A stretch of 44,798 nt of DNA from positions 1-44,798 of the forward strand of contig DVHE01000080.1 in assembly GCA_018712245.1 (NCBI GenBank). The letters run 5' to 3'. The notes under the pieces are model-generated. The model did not search any database. It was not told the DNA's origin and saw nothing but the letters and a program-made list of their open reading frames with translations. This DNA is from Candidatus Avoscillospira avicola. GTDB lineage: Bacteria; Bacillota; Clostridia; Oscillospirales; Oscillospiraceae. Positions 8,177 to 15,692 of the stretch are shown piece after piece; positions within the stretch are counted from its first letter, which is position 1; each line of letters opens with the position of its first letter. Both the position numbers and the translations under genes were made by a program.

Positions 8177-8368
8177 ATGAAAGAGTCTACCCGCTTTGTC
8201 CTCTTCGTGGTGGTGGCCGTGGCAGTCTTGTACTATGTGGGGGCCATGTTCGGCTTTCTGCCGTTTCTGTCGCAGAACCCGGCGGTGGCGGCCATCGGAT
8301 TTTCCACCATCCTCCTCAGTGCCCTCATTGCCATCTGCACCGTTCTCATCCTGAAACACAAAGACTAG
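8177..8368 (+). CDS. Small two-helix membrane protein, function unknown
   Basis: The 63-residue product MKESTRFVLFVVVAVAVLYY has two hydrophobic segments (about residues 6-30 and 36-58) separated by a short loop with PFLSQNP, and a basic C-terminal KHKD. I do not recognise the family. The ATG was chosen because AAGGGAGG lies 6 nt upstream; the frame is open further 5' but that would place the N-terminus inside the MITE-like element. It is followed after 16 nt by another unknown membrane-anchored protein and the two probably form an operon. Confidence 0.7.
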   Translation: MKESTRFVLFVVVAVAVLYYVGAMFGFLPFLSQNPAVAAIGFSTILLSALIAICTVLILKHKD

Positions 8369-8384
8369 GAAGGAGCGATTTTCG

Positions 8385-8798
8385 TTGAAGGAAAAGGTCA
8401 GAGTTATCGCGCCGCTGGTGATTTTGCTGGTGCTCCTGGCGGCGTTCCTGCTGCCCAAATACTTTGAAAACCGCGCCGCCGACCAGTTCGGCGCGCCCCT
8501 CTTCAACCACGCCCTGCCGGAGGACGCCACGCTCATCCAGAAGGACGCGGCCAAGACCGAGGAGGGCGGGATGATGGCGGCGCTGCTGCTGAAGACCGAC
8601 CTCACCAGCGAGGCGCTGGAGGCCTTCTACGCCGACGTGGAGGCAGAGCCGGCGGAGCCCGGCGACACGGTGATCCTCCGGGCCAGAGCCCTGGATGAGA
8701 GCAGCGTGGAGGCGCTGAAGCAGGCCAAGGTCTACGAGGAAGGCGCCAGCTATCAGTTTGTCTACCTCTACTCCGGCCCCGACGCCGAGGCCGAGTGA
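8385..8798 (+). CDS. Membrane-anchored protein, function unknown
   Basis: The 137-residue product starts with TTG (AGGAAGGAG about 10 nt upstream). It has one N-terminal hydrophobic segment (VIAPLVILLVLLAAFLLPKYF, about residues 6-26) that acts as an anchor or uncleaved signal. The remainder is acidic and probably extracytoplasmic, with a predicted alpha/beta content and the tail SGPDAEAE. I do not recognise a domain. It is separated from the aminotransferase by about 100 nt rich in CCG, so it may be co-transcribed with it. Confidence 0.72.
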   Translation: MKEKVRVIAPLVILLVLLAAFLLPKYFENRAADQFGAPLFNHALPEDATLIQKDAAKTEEGGMMAALLLKTDLTSEALEAFYADVEAEPAEPGDTVILRARALDESSVEALKQAKVYEEGASYQFVYLYSGPDAEAE

Positions 8799-8896
8799 CG
8801 CTTACGGCCCAGCGGACGGACGGCGCAGCCGCTCCATCCCGCCCAGGCCGACGCAGCCTCCGCCCCCGGCGGAGGCATCATGTTGGAGGAACCCGT

Positions 8897-10066
8897 ATGA
8901 AAATGCAATTTGCCCGGCGAATGGACCAGTTCGGCGCCGGGATCTTCAACCAGCTGGACGAAAAGCGCCGGGCCGTGGAGGCTGCCGGGCGTAAGGTCTA
9001 TAACCTTTCCATCGGCACGCCGGACTTCCTGCCGCCGCAGCACGTGATGGACGCCCTCTCCCAGGCGGCTGCCCGCCCGGAGAACTACCGCTACGCCCTC
9101 TCGGAGCGGCCGCAGCTGCTGGAGGCCGTCCAGGGCTGGTACCGGCGGCACTACCAGGTGGAGCTGGCGCGGGACGAGATCATGACGGTCTACGGCTCCC
9201 AGGAGGGCCTGCATCACATCGCCCTGGCCCTGTGCGACCCCGGCGACGTGGTGCTGGCGCCCAACCCCGGCTACCCCATCTTCTCCATGGGCCCGTACCT
9301 CTGCGGCGCCCAGGTGGAGACGTACCCGCTGCTGCCGGAGAACGGCTACCTGCCGGACCTGGCGGCCATCGACCCGGCCCTGGCCCGGCGGGCCAAGATG
9401 ATGGTGGTCTCCTATCCGCTGAACCCCGTGGCCGTGACGGCGCCCCGGGCCTTCTATGAGGACCTGGTGGCCTTCGCCCAGCGGTACAATATTATCATCG
9501 TCCACGACAATGCCTATTCTGAGATCGTCTTTGACGGACGGGAAGGCGGTTCGTTCCTCTCCATCCCCGGCGCCAAGGAGGTGGGCGTGGAGTACAACTC
9601 CCTCTCCAAGACGTATAACCTGACCGGCGCCAGAATCTCCTTTGTGGTGGGCAATGCCCAGGTGGTGGAGAAGTTCCGAACCCTCCGCTCCCAGGTGGAC
9701 TACGGCATCTTCCTGCCGGTGCAGATAGCTGCCGAGGCGGCCCTCAACGGCCCGCAGGATGCGGTGGAGGCCCAGCGGCTCCAGTATCAGGCCCGGCGGG
9801 ACGCCTTGTGCGGCGGCCTGCGGTCCATCGGCTGGCAGGTGCCCGACAGCGAGGGCAGTATGTTCGTCTGGGCGCCGCTGCCGGATGGCTACACCGACTC
9901 GGCAGCCTTCTGTCTGGAGCTGGTGGAGAAGACGGGATTGCTCTGCACCCCCGGCGCGGCCTTCGGCTCCCTGGGCGAGGGCCATGTGCGTTTGGCTCTG
10001 GTGCAGCCGCCGGCGGTGATGGAGGAGATCGTCCGGGCCGTGGAGGCCGGCGGCATCCTCCGCTGA
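8897..10066 (+). CDS. Class I/II PLP-dependent aminotransferase
   Basis: This fold-type I aminotransferase of 389 residues transfers amino groups using pyridoxal phosphate. The Schiff-base lysine is K238 in SLSKTYNLTGARI. Other family blocks are IGTPDFLPP near the N-terminus, APNPGYPIF, DNAYSEIVFDG and the C-terminal HVRLALV. The common NNPTG motif reads PLNPVA, keeping the cofactor-binding Asn-Pro but altering the rest. The overall pattern resembles alanine and LL-diaminopimelate aminotransferase-like enzymes, but substrate cannot be told from sequence and a separate patA is present at 28770. The ATG has GGAGGA 6 nt upstream; the frame runs open to 8795 without a better start. Confidence 0.85.
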   Translation: MKMQFARRMDQFGAGIFNQLDEKRRAVEAAGRKVYNLSIGTPDFLPPQHVMDALSQAAARPENYRYALSERPQLLEAVQGWYRRHYQVELARDEIMTVYGSQEGLHHIALALCDPGDVVLAPNPGYPIFSMGPYLCGAQVETYPLLPENGYLPDLAAIDPALARRAKMMVVSYPLNPVAVTAPRAFYEDLVAFAQRYNIIIVHDNAYSEIVFDGREGGSFLSIPGAKEVGVEYNSLSKTYNLTGARISFVVGNAQVVEKFRTLRSQVDYGIFLPVQIAAEAALNGPQDAVEAQRLQYQARRDALCGGLRSIGWQVPDSEGSMFVWAPLPDGYTDSAAFCLELVEKTGLLCTPGAAFGSLGEGHVRLALVQPPAVMEEIVRAVEAGGILR

Positions 10067-10121
10067 GCAGCAAAACCGGGGACTGCCGCGCTGCCTGCGT
10101 GCCTGTGACAACGCACTGACT

Positions 10122-10188
10122 AAAGCCTCCCCTAACGCCCGAAGGGCTTTCGGGGAGGTGTCATGGCGAAGCCATGACGGAGGGGTTG
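10122..10188 (+). repeat. AAGCCTCCCC palindrome family, half copy
   Basis: It begins AAAGCCTCCCC and runs through two nested hairpins to GACGGAGGGGTTG. The first pairs CCTCCCC with GGGGAGG and the second is a TCATGGC/GCCATGA stem. It matches one arm of the full copies at 19918-20055 and 25618-25725. Confidence 0.75.
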
Positions 10189-10189
10189 C

Positions 10190-10214
10190 CGTAGGGGCGG
10201 CTATCAGCCGCCCG
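10190..10214 (+). repeat. Short CGTAGGGGCG palindrome
   Basis: The unit starts CGTAGGGGCGGCT and ends AGCCGCCCG, forming an 8-9 bp stem around a 3-5 nt centre. It is one of about 15 copies of a REP-like family in the window and abuts the half copy of the AAGCCTCCCC family. Confidence 0.75.
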
Positions 10215-10272
10215 AGTCGCGTCAGCGGTCTCAGGAGCCGGGGGGCGGGTGCGCGTCGGCTGCTTTTCTTCG

Positions 10273-10548
10273 GCCTCCGGCGGGGGACTTTTCACCGCGG
10301 AAAAGTCCCCAAAACGCGCCGGGGGCTGCGGCCCGCGGACTCCCTTGGGGCTGCGCGGCGTGCATCCCAAGGGGAGTCATCGCCCAAGCCGCTACGCTCC
10401 ACCGAGCTGCACCGCCCCATACTGCCCACCCCTTCCCGGCTTCGCGCGGGCCAGTAGAATCGGATTGCCGTTACGGCTACACAACGCTTCTCTAAGGCCG
10501 CACCAGCTGCCCCGGAACGTGAGGTAAGAGATTGCACACGGCAGTTTT
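10273..10548 (+). repeat. 275-bp structured repeat, copy 1
   Basis: It runs from GCCTCCGGCGGG to CACACGGCAGTT. Internal landmarks shared with copies 2 and 3 are GGGGACTTTTC with its complement, the CCGGGGGCTGCGGC hairpin, GTGCATCCCAAG, CCCTTCCCGGCTTCGCG and GCCCCGGAACGT. No start codon with ribosome binding site is present. Confidence 0.85.
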
Positions 10549-10621
10549 TACGCGCGCGCCTGCGGCGGGTGCGTTCGGCGGAGGCCCTCGGGCAGCGCGT
10601 GAAGCACCTGCGCGATACGAC

Positions 10622-10673
10622 ATACAAAGAGCCCGCCGCAGATTCTATCCAATCTGCGACGGGCCCTTTGTAT
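10622..10673 (-). terminator. 23-bp inverted repeat at the end of the rhomboid-like gene
   Basis: Arms 10622-10644 and 10651-10673 pair at 21 of 23 positions around CTATCC, 7 nt past the stop of the minus-strand gene. The minus-strand T-tract is weak (CTTTGTATG). It is unusually long for a terminator. Confidence 0.65.
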
Positions 10674-10680
10674 ACGCCCC

Positions 10681-11550
10681 TCACTGGATGTGGGCGTGGT
10701 TGTTGATGTGGTCGATGCAGTAGCAGTAGTAGCCGTTGCACTTGGAGCAGTAGCGGAACTCCAGGCCGGGGTAGTCGGTGTCGGTGCGGCCGCAGACGGT
10801 GCACTTGTGGCGGTAGGGCTTCTGGCCGTCTTTGCTCTGGTAGGCGCCGGCCCAGTTGGGGTTGGGCTTTTGCTTCTTCTGGGAAAAGCCGCCGAAGCTG
10901 CCGAAGGGCTTGGCGCGGCCACGGCCCCGGGTGAGGAAATCCGGCAGAACGCCGAGAATGTCCGAGCCGAAGAAGAGGAAGTAGTTGAGCAGGGCGAAGA
11001 TGGGGAAGAGGTTATACGGGAAGGGATAGACGATGAATTCCCAGATGGTGACGCCGAAGTAGACCCAGGCCAGGTACTTCATCTTCAGCGGGATGATGAA
11101 GAACAGCAGCACCCGGTTTTCGGGAAACAGCGTGGCGAAGGCCAGCACCAGGCTCAGGTTCAACGAGCCCACGGTGGCCGTGGCGCCCAGCAGCAGCGCG
11201 GCGATGTCGGTGATGACCACGCCGGAGAAGTAGAAGAGATTGAAGCGGAAGGTGCCCCACTGGCTCTCGATGGTGCGTCCGATGTAGTAGTAGAAGTACA
11301 TGGAGATGGCCAGGAAAAGAGGATTGTTGTCGTAGGGGATGAAGACGTAGGTGATGAGCCGCCAGACCTGCCCATGAAGAATGGAGGAGCGATCGAAGCA
11401 CAGTGCGGAGTAAAGCAGGTTGCTGGGGTCGATCGCCATAAAGATGTACATGACGGCCATGCCGATGGACAGGTACAGCATGAGGTTGGGGATGCCTTTG
11501 CTCTGATGGCGGTAGCAGAAGCGCTCAAAGTCGCGGCGCAGATTTTTCAA
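10681..11550 (-). CDS. Rhomboid-like membrane protein with C-terminal zinc ribbon
   Basis: The 289-residue protein has an N-terminal region with about six hydrophobic segments. It contains ILHGQVWRLITYVFIP and a following YYYIGRTIESQWGTFRFNLFYFSG block, which match the early helices of rhomboid-fold proteins. The serine motif GxSG and the late catalytic histidine of active rhomboid proteases are not visible, so it is probably a non-proteolytic relative. A basic linker (about 205-235) leads to a cysteine/histidine-rich tail (HKCTVCGRTD ... YCSKCNGYYCYCIDHINNH, about 246-286) likely to bind zinc. The start is TTG with GGAGG 9 nt upstream. It stands alone on this strand. Confidence 0.75.
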   Translation of the reverse strand: MKNLRRDFERFCYRHQSKGIPNLMLYLSIGMAVMYIFMAIDPSNLLYSALCFDRSSILHGQVWRLITYVFIPYDNNPLFLAISMYFYYYIGRTIESQWGTFRFNLFYFSGVVITDIAALLLGATATVGSLNLSLVLAFATLFPENRVLLFFIIPLKMKYLAWVYFGVTIWEFIVYPFPYNLFPIFALLNYFLFFGSDILGVLPDFLTRGRGRAKPFGSFGGFSQKKQKPNPNWAGAYQSKDGQKPYRHKCTVCGRTDTDYPGLEFRYCSKCNGYYCYCIDHINNHAHIQ

Positions 11551-11670
11551 TGGGATGACCTCCTGATATTGAGGAATGCTTTTTCCTTATTGTAGCCTAC
11601 CCAGGAATAAAAGTCCATAAACGAATTATGAATTTATTTTCTTGGAATGGGGGAGTTTTCTGAAAAAATG

Positions 11671-11698
11671 TTGACAACAGGGGAAAAATCGATATAAT
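11671..11698 (+). promoter_or_regulatory. Sigma-A promoter of the metK transcript
   Basis: TTGACA and TATAAT are separated by 16 nt. The expected start site lies about 10-15 nt before the SAM riboswitch. Confidence 0.88.
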
Positions 11699-11718
11699 AG
11701 AAATGACAATTAAACAGC

Positions 11719-11811
11719 CTTATCAAGAGTGGCGGAGGGACCGGCCCTATGAAGCCCGGCAACCTGCGAAAGCAAGGTGCCAATTCCGGCGGTAGTGATC
11801 GAAAGATGAGG
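11719..11811 (+). promoter_or_regulatory. SAM-I (S-box) riboswitch aptamer
   Basis: The segment begins CTTATCAAGAG and contains the diagnostic blocks GAGGGACCGGCCCTATGAAG, CCCGGCAACC, GGTGCCAATTCC and GAAAGATGAG in the S-box order. The P1 partner CTTATC...GATGAG closes the aptamer. It senses S-adenosylmethionine and lies between the metK promoter and metK. Confidence 0.95.
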
Positions 11812-11824
11812 GAAGAAAATCTTC

Positions 11825-11851
11825 GCGCACCGCAAAGCGGCGCGCTTTTTT
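11825..11851 (+). terminator. Riboswitch-controlled terminator of metK
   Basis: GCGCACCGC and GCGGCGCGC pair around AAA and are followed by TTTTTT. The hairpin lies directly after the S-box aptamer and before the metK ribosome binding site, as expected for SAM-induced termination. Confidence 0.9.
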
Positions 11852-11878
11852 GTTTCCCGCGACGAGAAAGGAATAGTC

Positions 11879-13039
11879 ATGCAAAAGAGAATTTTTACTT
11901 CCGAATCCGTAACTGAAGGACATCCCGACAAGGTCTGCGACCAGATTTCCGACGGCGTGCTGGACGCCATTTTGGCCCAGGACCCCAAGGCCCGGGTGGC
12001 CTGCGAGTGCGCCGCCACCACCGGCATGGTGATGGTGATGGGCGAGATCTCCACCAATTGCTACGTGGACATCCCGGCGGTGGCCCGGGAGACCCTGCGG
12101 CGCATCGGCTATAACAGCCCCGAAGCCGGCTTCAACGGCAACACCTGCGCCGTGCTGACTGCCATTGACGAGCAGTCCGGCGACATCGCCATGGGCGTGG
12201 ACAGCTCCTACGACCTGGCCGGCGACACCGGCGCCGGTGACCAGGGCATGATGTTCGGCTTTGCCTGCGACGAGACCGACACCCTGATGCCCGCCCCCAT
12301 CGAGTACGCCCACCAGCTGAGCCGCGCCCTGGCCGCGGCCCGCAAGTCCGGCCAGCTCCCCTGGCTCCGGCCCGACGGCAAGAGCCAGGTCTCTGTGCAG
12401 TACGGCGAGGATGGCCGCGTGGAGCGGCTGGACACCGTGGTGATCTCCACCCAGCACAGCGCCGACATCGCCATCGAGACGCTCCGGGAGGCCGTCATCG
12501 AGGAGATCATCAAGCCCACGCTGCCCGCGCACCTGGTGGATGGCGACACCCGCTTCCTGGTGAACCCCACCGGACGGTTTGTCATCGGCGGCCCGGTGGG
12601 CGATACCGGCCTCACCGGCCGTAAGATCATCGTGGATACCTACGGCGGCTACGCCAGCCACGGTGGCGGCGCCTTCTCGGGCAAAGATCCCACCAAGGTC
12701 GACCGCAGCGCCGCCTACATGGCGCGGTACATGGCCAAAACCATAGTGGCTGCCGGTCTGGCCAAGAAGTGCCAGATCGAGCTGGCCTACGCCATCGGCG
12801 TGGCCAAGCCTGTCTCGGTACTGGTGGAGACCTACGGCACCGGCAAGGTCTCCGACGAGACCCTCTCCGCCGCCCTCCGGCGGACCTTTGACCTGCGGCC
12901 CGCCGCCATCATCGAGACGCTGAACCTCCGCCGTCCCATCTACGCCCAGACGGCTGCCTACGGCCATTTTGGCCGCTCCGACCTGGACCTGCCCTGGGAG
13001 AAGACCGACCGGGTGGAGCAGCTCCTTGCAAATTGCTGA
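11879..13039 (+). CDS. metK: S-adenosylmethionine synthetase
   Basis: MetK makes S-adenosylmethionine from methionine and ATP. The 386-residue protein has both family signatures: [12 protein letters not shown] at 118-129 and GGGAFSGKD at 262-270, the latter the P-loop-like segment for the triphosphate. The N-terminal [20 protein letters not shown] block is also present. It starts at an ATG after AAAGGA and is controlled by the S-box upstream, which switches the gene off when its product is abundant. No partner gene follows directly; a 345-bp non-coding gap separates it from the next gene. Confidence 0.98.
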   Translation: MQKRIFTSESVTEGHPDKVCDQISDGVLDAILAQDPKARVACECAATTGMVMVMGEISTNCYVDIPAVARETLRRIGYNSPEAGFNGNTCAVLTAIDEQSGDIAMGVDSSYDLAGDTGAGDQGMMFGFACDETDTLMPAPIEYAHQLSRALAAARKSGQLPWLRPDGKSQVSVQYGEDGRVERLDTVVISTQHSADIAIETLREAVIEEIIKPTLPAHLVDGDTRFLVNPTGRFVIGGPVGDTGLTGRKIIVDTYGGYASHGGGAFSGKDPTKVDRSAAYMARYMAKTIVAAGLAKKCQIELAYAIGVAKPVSVLVETYGTGKVSDETLSAALRRTFDLRPAAIIETLNLRRPIYAQTAAYGHFGRSDLDLPWEKTDRVEQLLANC

Positions 13040-13384
13040 GAAATTAGGTATAATATTTGTTGACAATTCCGTAGGGGCCGATGGTCCGGGGTGCCACTAA
13101 GCCTTCCCGGACTGCGTTGCGGACCGCCAAGCCAAGTGGCTGCCCAACTGCTGCGGTCGCTGTGTCCACCACAGGCGGCGCTCCCTTGCAGGCCACATCG
13201 GCCCGCGCCGCGTCAGCGGCCTCTGCTGGAGCCGGCGTCGGTTCCCCGGAACCGATTATCGGCGCAAAGCCGCCTGCGGCGGTAGGGTCGATGTGGGCAT
13301 CGACCCCTACGAAGTGCAAAACCGCGCCAGCGGTGTCTGCGCTTCGGACATCATCGGGGAATCATCCCCTGGGAGCTATGTACC
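13040..13384. other. 345-bp gene-free stretch after metK
   Basis: A CGTAGGGGCC repeat begins at 13070 and an oppositely oriented relative (GGGTCGATG...CATCGACCCCTACG, 13285-13311) lies near the other end, so the gap is framed by two outward copies of the short palindrome family. The part between is GC-rich with a GGTTCCCCGGAACC palindrome near 13239. A TATAAT and a TTGACA near 13049-13066 are in the wrong order for a promoter. Confidence 0.6.
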
Positions 13385-14584
13385 ATGAAGAAAATTGAAA
13401 TTATGGGCTGCGGCTACATCGGCCTGCCCACCGCCGTGACCTTCACCCTGGCGGGCTATACGGTCTGCGGCTTTGACATCAACCCCAAGGTGGTGGAGCA
13501 GCTCAACAGCGGCCACATCCACATCGTGGAGCCCGGCCTCCAGGAGGCCATGACCCAGGCCAAGGAAACCGGACGCCTCCACTTCACCACCACGCCGGAA
13601 CCGGCGGACGTGTTCATCATCTGCGTCCAGACGCCCCACCGGGATACCCCCGAGGGCAAGCGCGTCAGCGATATGCGCTTTGTGGAGTCGGCGGCCCGGA
13701 GCGTCGGCGGCGTGCTGCGCGCCGGCAACCTCTGCGTGCTGGAGTCCACCTCGCCGCCCTACTCCACCCGGCTGGTGGAGTCCATCGTCTCCGAGGTCAG
13801 CGGCCTCGCCCCCGAGGAGTTTATGACGGCCCACTGCCCGGAGCGGATCATTCCTGGTCGGATGCTCATCGAGCTCCGGGAGAATGACCGCATCGTCGGC
13901 GCCACGCGGCCCGAGGCAGCCCAGTACGCCAAGGAGATCTACAGCCCCGTCGTCACCAAGGGTACCATCCGCGTCACCGACGACCTGACCGCCGAGATGT
14001 GCAAGCTGGTGGAGAACACCTTCCGGGACATCAACATCGCCTACGCCAACGAGTTGAGCAAGGTCTGTGACCGGCTGGGCATCGATGTCTTCTCCCTGAT
14101 CGAGCTGGCCAATTGCCATCCCCGGGTCAACGTCCACACCCCCGGCGTGGGCGTGGGCGGCCACTGCATCGCCGTGGACCCCTGGTTCATCCATGAGAAG
14201 TTCGAGGACATCACGCCCCTCATTTACCAGGCCCGGCTGGTCAACGACTCCAAGCCCGCCTGGGTGGCGGACCGCATCGAGCGGGACGTGGCCCCTGGCA
14301 GCGCTGTGGCAGTGCTGGGCATGAGCTTCAAGGCCAACATCGACGATATCCGCGAGAGCCCGTCGGTGGAACTGGCGAAGATCCTTCGCGAGCGCGGCTA
14401 CCGGGTCCTGGCCTGCGAGCCCTTCGTGCAGGGCGATGTGGCGGGCTTTGAAAACCACACCCTGGACGAGGCCCTGGCCGGCTGTGACTATGCCGTCATC
14501 ACCCTGGCCCACGACCCCTTCAAGGCGGCCAAGGACAAAATCGCCGCCAAGCCGTACTTCGACTGCGTGGGCCTGATGCGTTGA
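13385..14584 (+). CDS. UDP-sugar 6-dehydrogenase, WecC/UDP-ManNAc dehydrogenase type
   Basis: Enzymes of this family oxidise C6 of a UDP-hexose(amine) to the uronic acid using two NAD+. The 399-residue protein has an N-terminal Rossmann fold (MGCGYIGLPTAVTF, residues 7-20), the central dehydrogenase domain, and the catalytic cysteine C261 in GVGVGGHCIAVDPWF. The C-terminal UDP-binding domain carries GMSFKANIDDIRESPS. The GGHCIAVDPWF form favours UDP-N-acetyl-D-mannosaminuronate dehydrogenase (WecC) over UDP-glucose dehydrogenase, but exact substrate is inference. No epimerase or glycosyltransferase neighbours are present. A weak GGGAG lies upstream of the ATG, and a strong hairpin follows. 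Confidence 0.88.
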   Translation: MKKIEIMGCGYIGLPTAVTFTLAGYTVCGFDINPKVVEQLNSGHIHIVEPGLQEAMTQAKETGRLHFTTTPEPADVFIICVQTPHRDTPEGKRVSDMRFVESAARSVGGVLRAGNLCVLESTSPPYSTRLVESIVSEVSGLAPEEFMTAHCPERIIPGRMLIELRENDRIVGATRPEAAQYAKEIYSPVVTKGTIRVTDDLTAEMCKLVENTFRDINIAYANELSKVCDRLGIDVFSLIELANCHPRVNVHTPGVGVGGHCIAVDPWFIHEKFEDITPLIYQARLVNDSKPAWVADRIERDVAPGSAVAVLGMSFKANIDDIRESPSVELAKILRERGYRVLACEPFVQGDVAGFENHTLDEALAGCDYAVITLAHDPFKAAKDKIAAKPYFDCVGLMR

Positions 14585-14606
14585 GACAGACTCCGAAAAT
14601 AAAGCA

Positions 14607-14640
14607 TTTAGGGCGCCCTTGCTCGAAAGGGCGCCCTAAA
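14607..14640. terminator. Perfect 14-bp hairpin after the WecC-type gene
   Basis: TTTAGGGCGCCCTT and AAGGGCGCCCTAAA pair perfectly around a 6-nt loop. A-rich DNA precedes and TTATT follows, so it probably terminates the upstream gene; the T-tract is short. Confidence 0.75.
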
Positions 14641-14691
14641 TTATTGGAAGCAGCGGCGGACAGTCAGAAATCATGTTTGGAGGAACAGGCA

Positions 14692-15153
14692 ATGGAGGAA
14701 TATATTCAGAATCTACGAAAGAAAATCGGACACGACCCAGTGATCCTGAACTATGCAGGCTGCGTGTTCTTTACCGACGACGGCAAGCTCGTGCTGCAAA
14801 AAAGAAGCGACTGCGGCGAATGGGGCTTCTTCGGCGGGCTGGCCGAGCTGGGAGAATCCCTGGAAGAAGCAGCAGTCAGAGAGGTCAGGGAAGAGAGCGG
14901 CTACGACGTGGAGATCACGTCGCTCTACGGAATTTACTCCAAGTATTTTGTTACGTATGCGAACCAGGACAAGGCGCAGACGGTCTGTACGCTGTTTCGA
15001 GCCAAAATCGTAGGCGGTACGCCTGTGCGTTCCAACAGCGAAACGAAGGAGATTGGATATTTTGATCTGTCCCATCCGCCCAAAATGTTTTGCAAACAGC
15101 ACCAGGATATCCTGGAGGACCTCATCAGCGGCAGAGAATATGTTTATAGATAA
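14692..15153 (+). CDS. Nudix hydrolase
   Basis: Nudix enzymes hydrolyse nucleoside-diphosphate-linked compounds. The 153-residue protein contains a complete Nudix box from G49 to Y71: G49, E55, then R63-E64-V-R-E67-E68-x-G70, including the catalytic REVREE. Flanking strands YAGCVFFTDDGKLVLQKR and the C-terminal SDLSHPPKMFCKQHQDIL fit the fold. Substrate cannot be predicted. The ATG has GGAGG 8 nt upstream; the frame is open to 14581 but that start lies within the hairpin and has no ribosome binding site. It is a single gene bordered 3' by the 275-bp repeat. Its AT content is higher than that of its neighbours, which may indicate a different history. Confidence 0.9.
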   Translation: MEEYIQNLRKKIGHDPVILNYAGCVFFTDDGKLVLQKRSDCGEWGFFGGLAELGESLEEAAVREVREESGYDVEITSLYGIYSKYFVTYANQDKAQTVCTLFRAKIVGGTPVRSNSETKEIGYFDLSHPPKMFCKQHQDILEDLISGREYVYR

Positions 15154-15160
15154 CGGAAGG

Positions 15161-15435
15161 GAAAGCTGCCGCGTGCGGTGTTTCACCGTGTTCCGGGGCA
15201 GTGGGTGCGGCCTTAGTGGTAACCACTGTAGCCGCAACGGTCATCCGACTCTACTGTCCCACGCGAAGCCGGGAAGGGGTGGGCAGTATGGAACGGGACG
15301 GCTTGGTGGAGCGTAACGGCCCGGGAAATGCCTTTCCTTGGGATGCACGCCGCGGGGCCCCACGGGAGTCCGGGGGCCGCAGCCCCCGGCGCATTTTGGG
15401 GACTTTTCTGCGGTGAAAAGTCCCCCGCCGGAGGC
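15161..15435 (-). repeat. 275-bp structured repeat, copy 2 (reverse orientation)
   Basis: Read on the minus strand it matches copies 1 and 3 from GCCTCCGGCGGGGG to the CGCGGCAGCTTT end. It begins only 8 nt after the Nudix stop codon. A frame that is open in the other copies is stopped here by TGA near 15241. Confidence 0.85.
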
Positions 15436-15490
15436 AGACAAGTTCGCCACGCCTGAGTGCGTTCGTCGAACAGACCCGCCTGCGGCGGCG

Positions 15491-15559
15491 CGGGCGGCTG
15501 ATAGCCGCCCCTACGACCCTGCCGGGAGTAATTCCGTAGGGGCGACTAATAGTCGCCCG
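15491..15559. repeat. Paired CGTAGGGGCG palindromes, 69-bp composite A
   Basis: Two palindromes (15491-15515 and 15535-15559) face away from each other, with their CGTAGGGG ends inward, across a 19-nt spacer. Composite B at 34461-34529 has the same total length and the same spacer length. Confidence 0.8.
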
Positions 15560-15640
15560 ACACCAGGTGCGATGTTGTCCCGGCCCCGGTGTCTGCGGAG
15601 GCTGGGCGCGGGCGCGCAGCAGGCAACTGGCCGGACCAGG

Positions 15641-15675
15641 AAACCCCCGCCGCGAACACAGGTTCGCGGCGGGGG
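15641..15675 (-). terminator. Terminator of the nucleoside kinase gene
   Basis: CCCCCGCCGCGAAC and GTTCGCGGCGGGGG pair perfectly over 14 bp around ACAG, 18 nt past the stop codon on the minus strand. The T-tract is short (TTT). Confidence 0.75.
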
Positions 15676-15692
15676 TGACGTTTGAATATGGG

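Larger units (their letters stand above)
10067..10680. other. 614-bp gene-free stretch made of repeats
   Basis: From left to right it holds a half copy of the AAGCCTCCCC palindrome family, a short CGTAGGGGCG palindrome, a 60-bp GC-rich spacer, a full copy of the 275-bp repeat, and a 23-bp-stem hairpin ending at the stop of the reverse-strand gene. Reading frames here are consequences of GC richness; none has a ribosome binding site. Confidence 0.8.

Noticed and set aside
10249-10527. About 90-codon frame inside the 275-bp repeat, similar in the three copies
   Set aside because: It has no ribosome binding site, one copy carries an internal stop, and the opposite frame is equally conserved, so the similarity follows from DNA repeat identity.
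13049-13066. TATAAT and TTGACA close together after metK
   Set aside because: The boxes are in the reverse order for a plus-strand promoter, and no partner boxes are found at 16-18 nt spacing.
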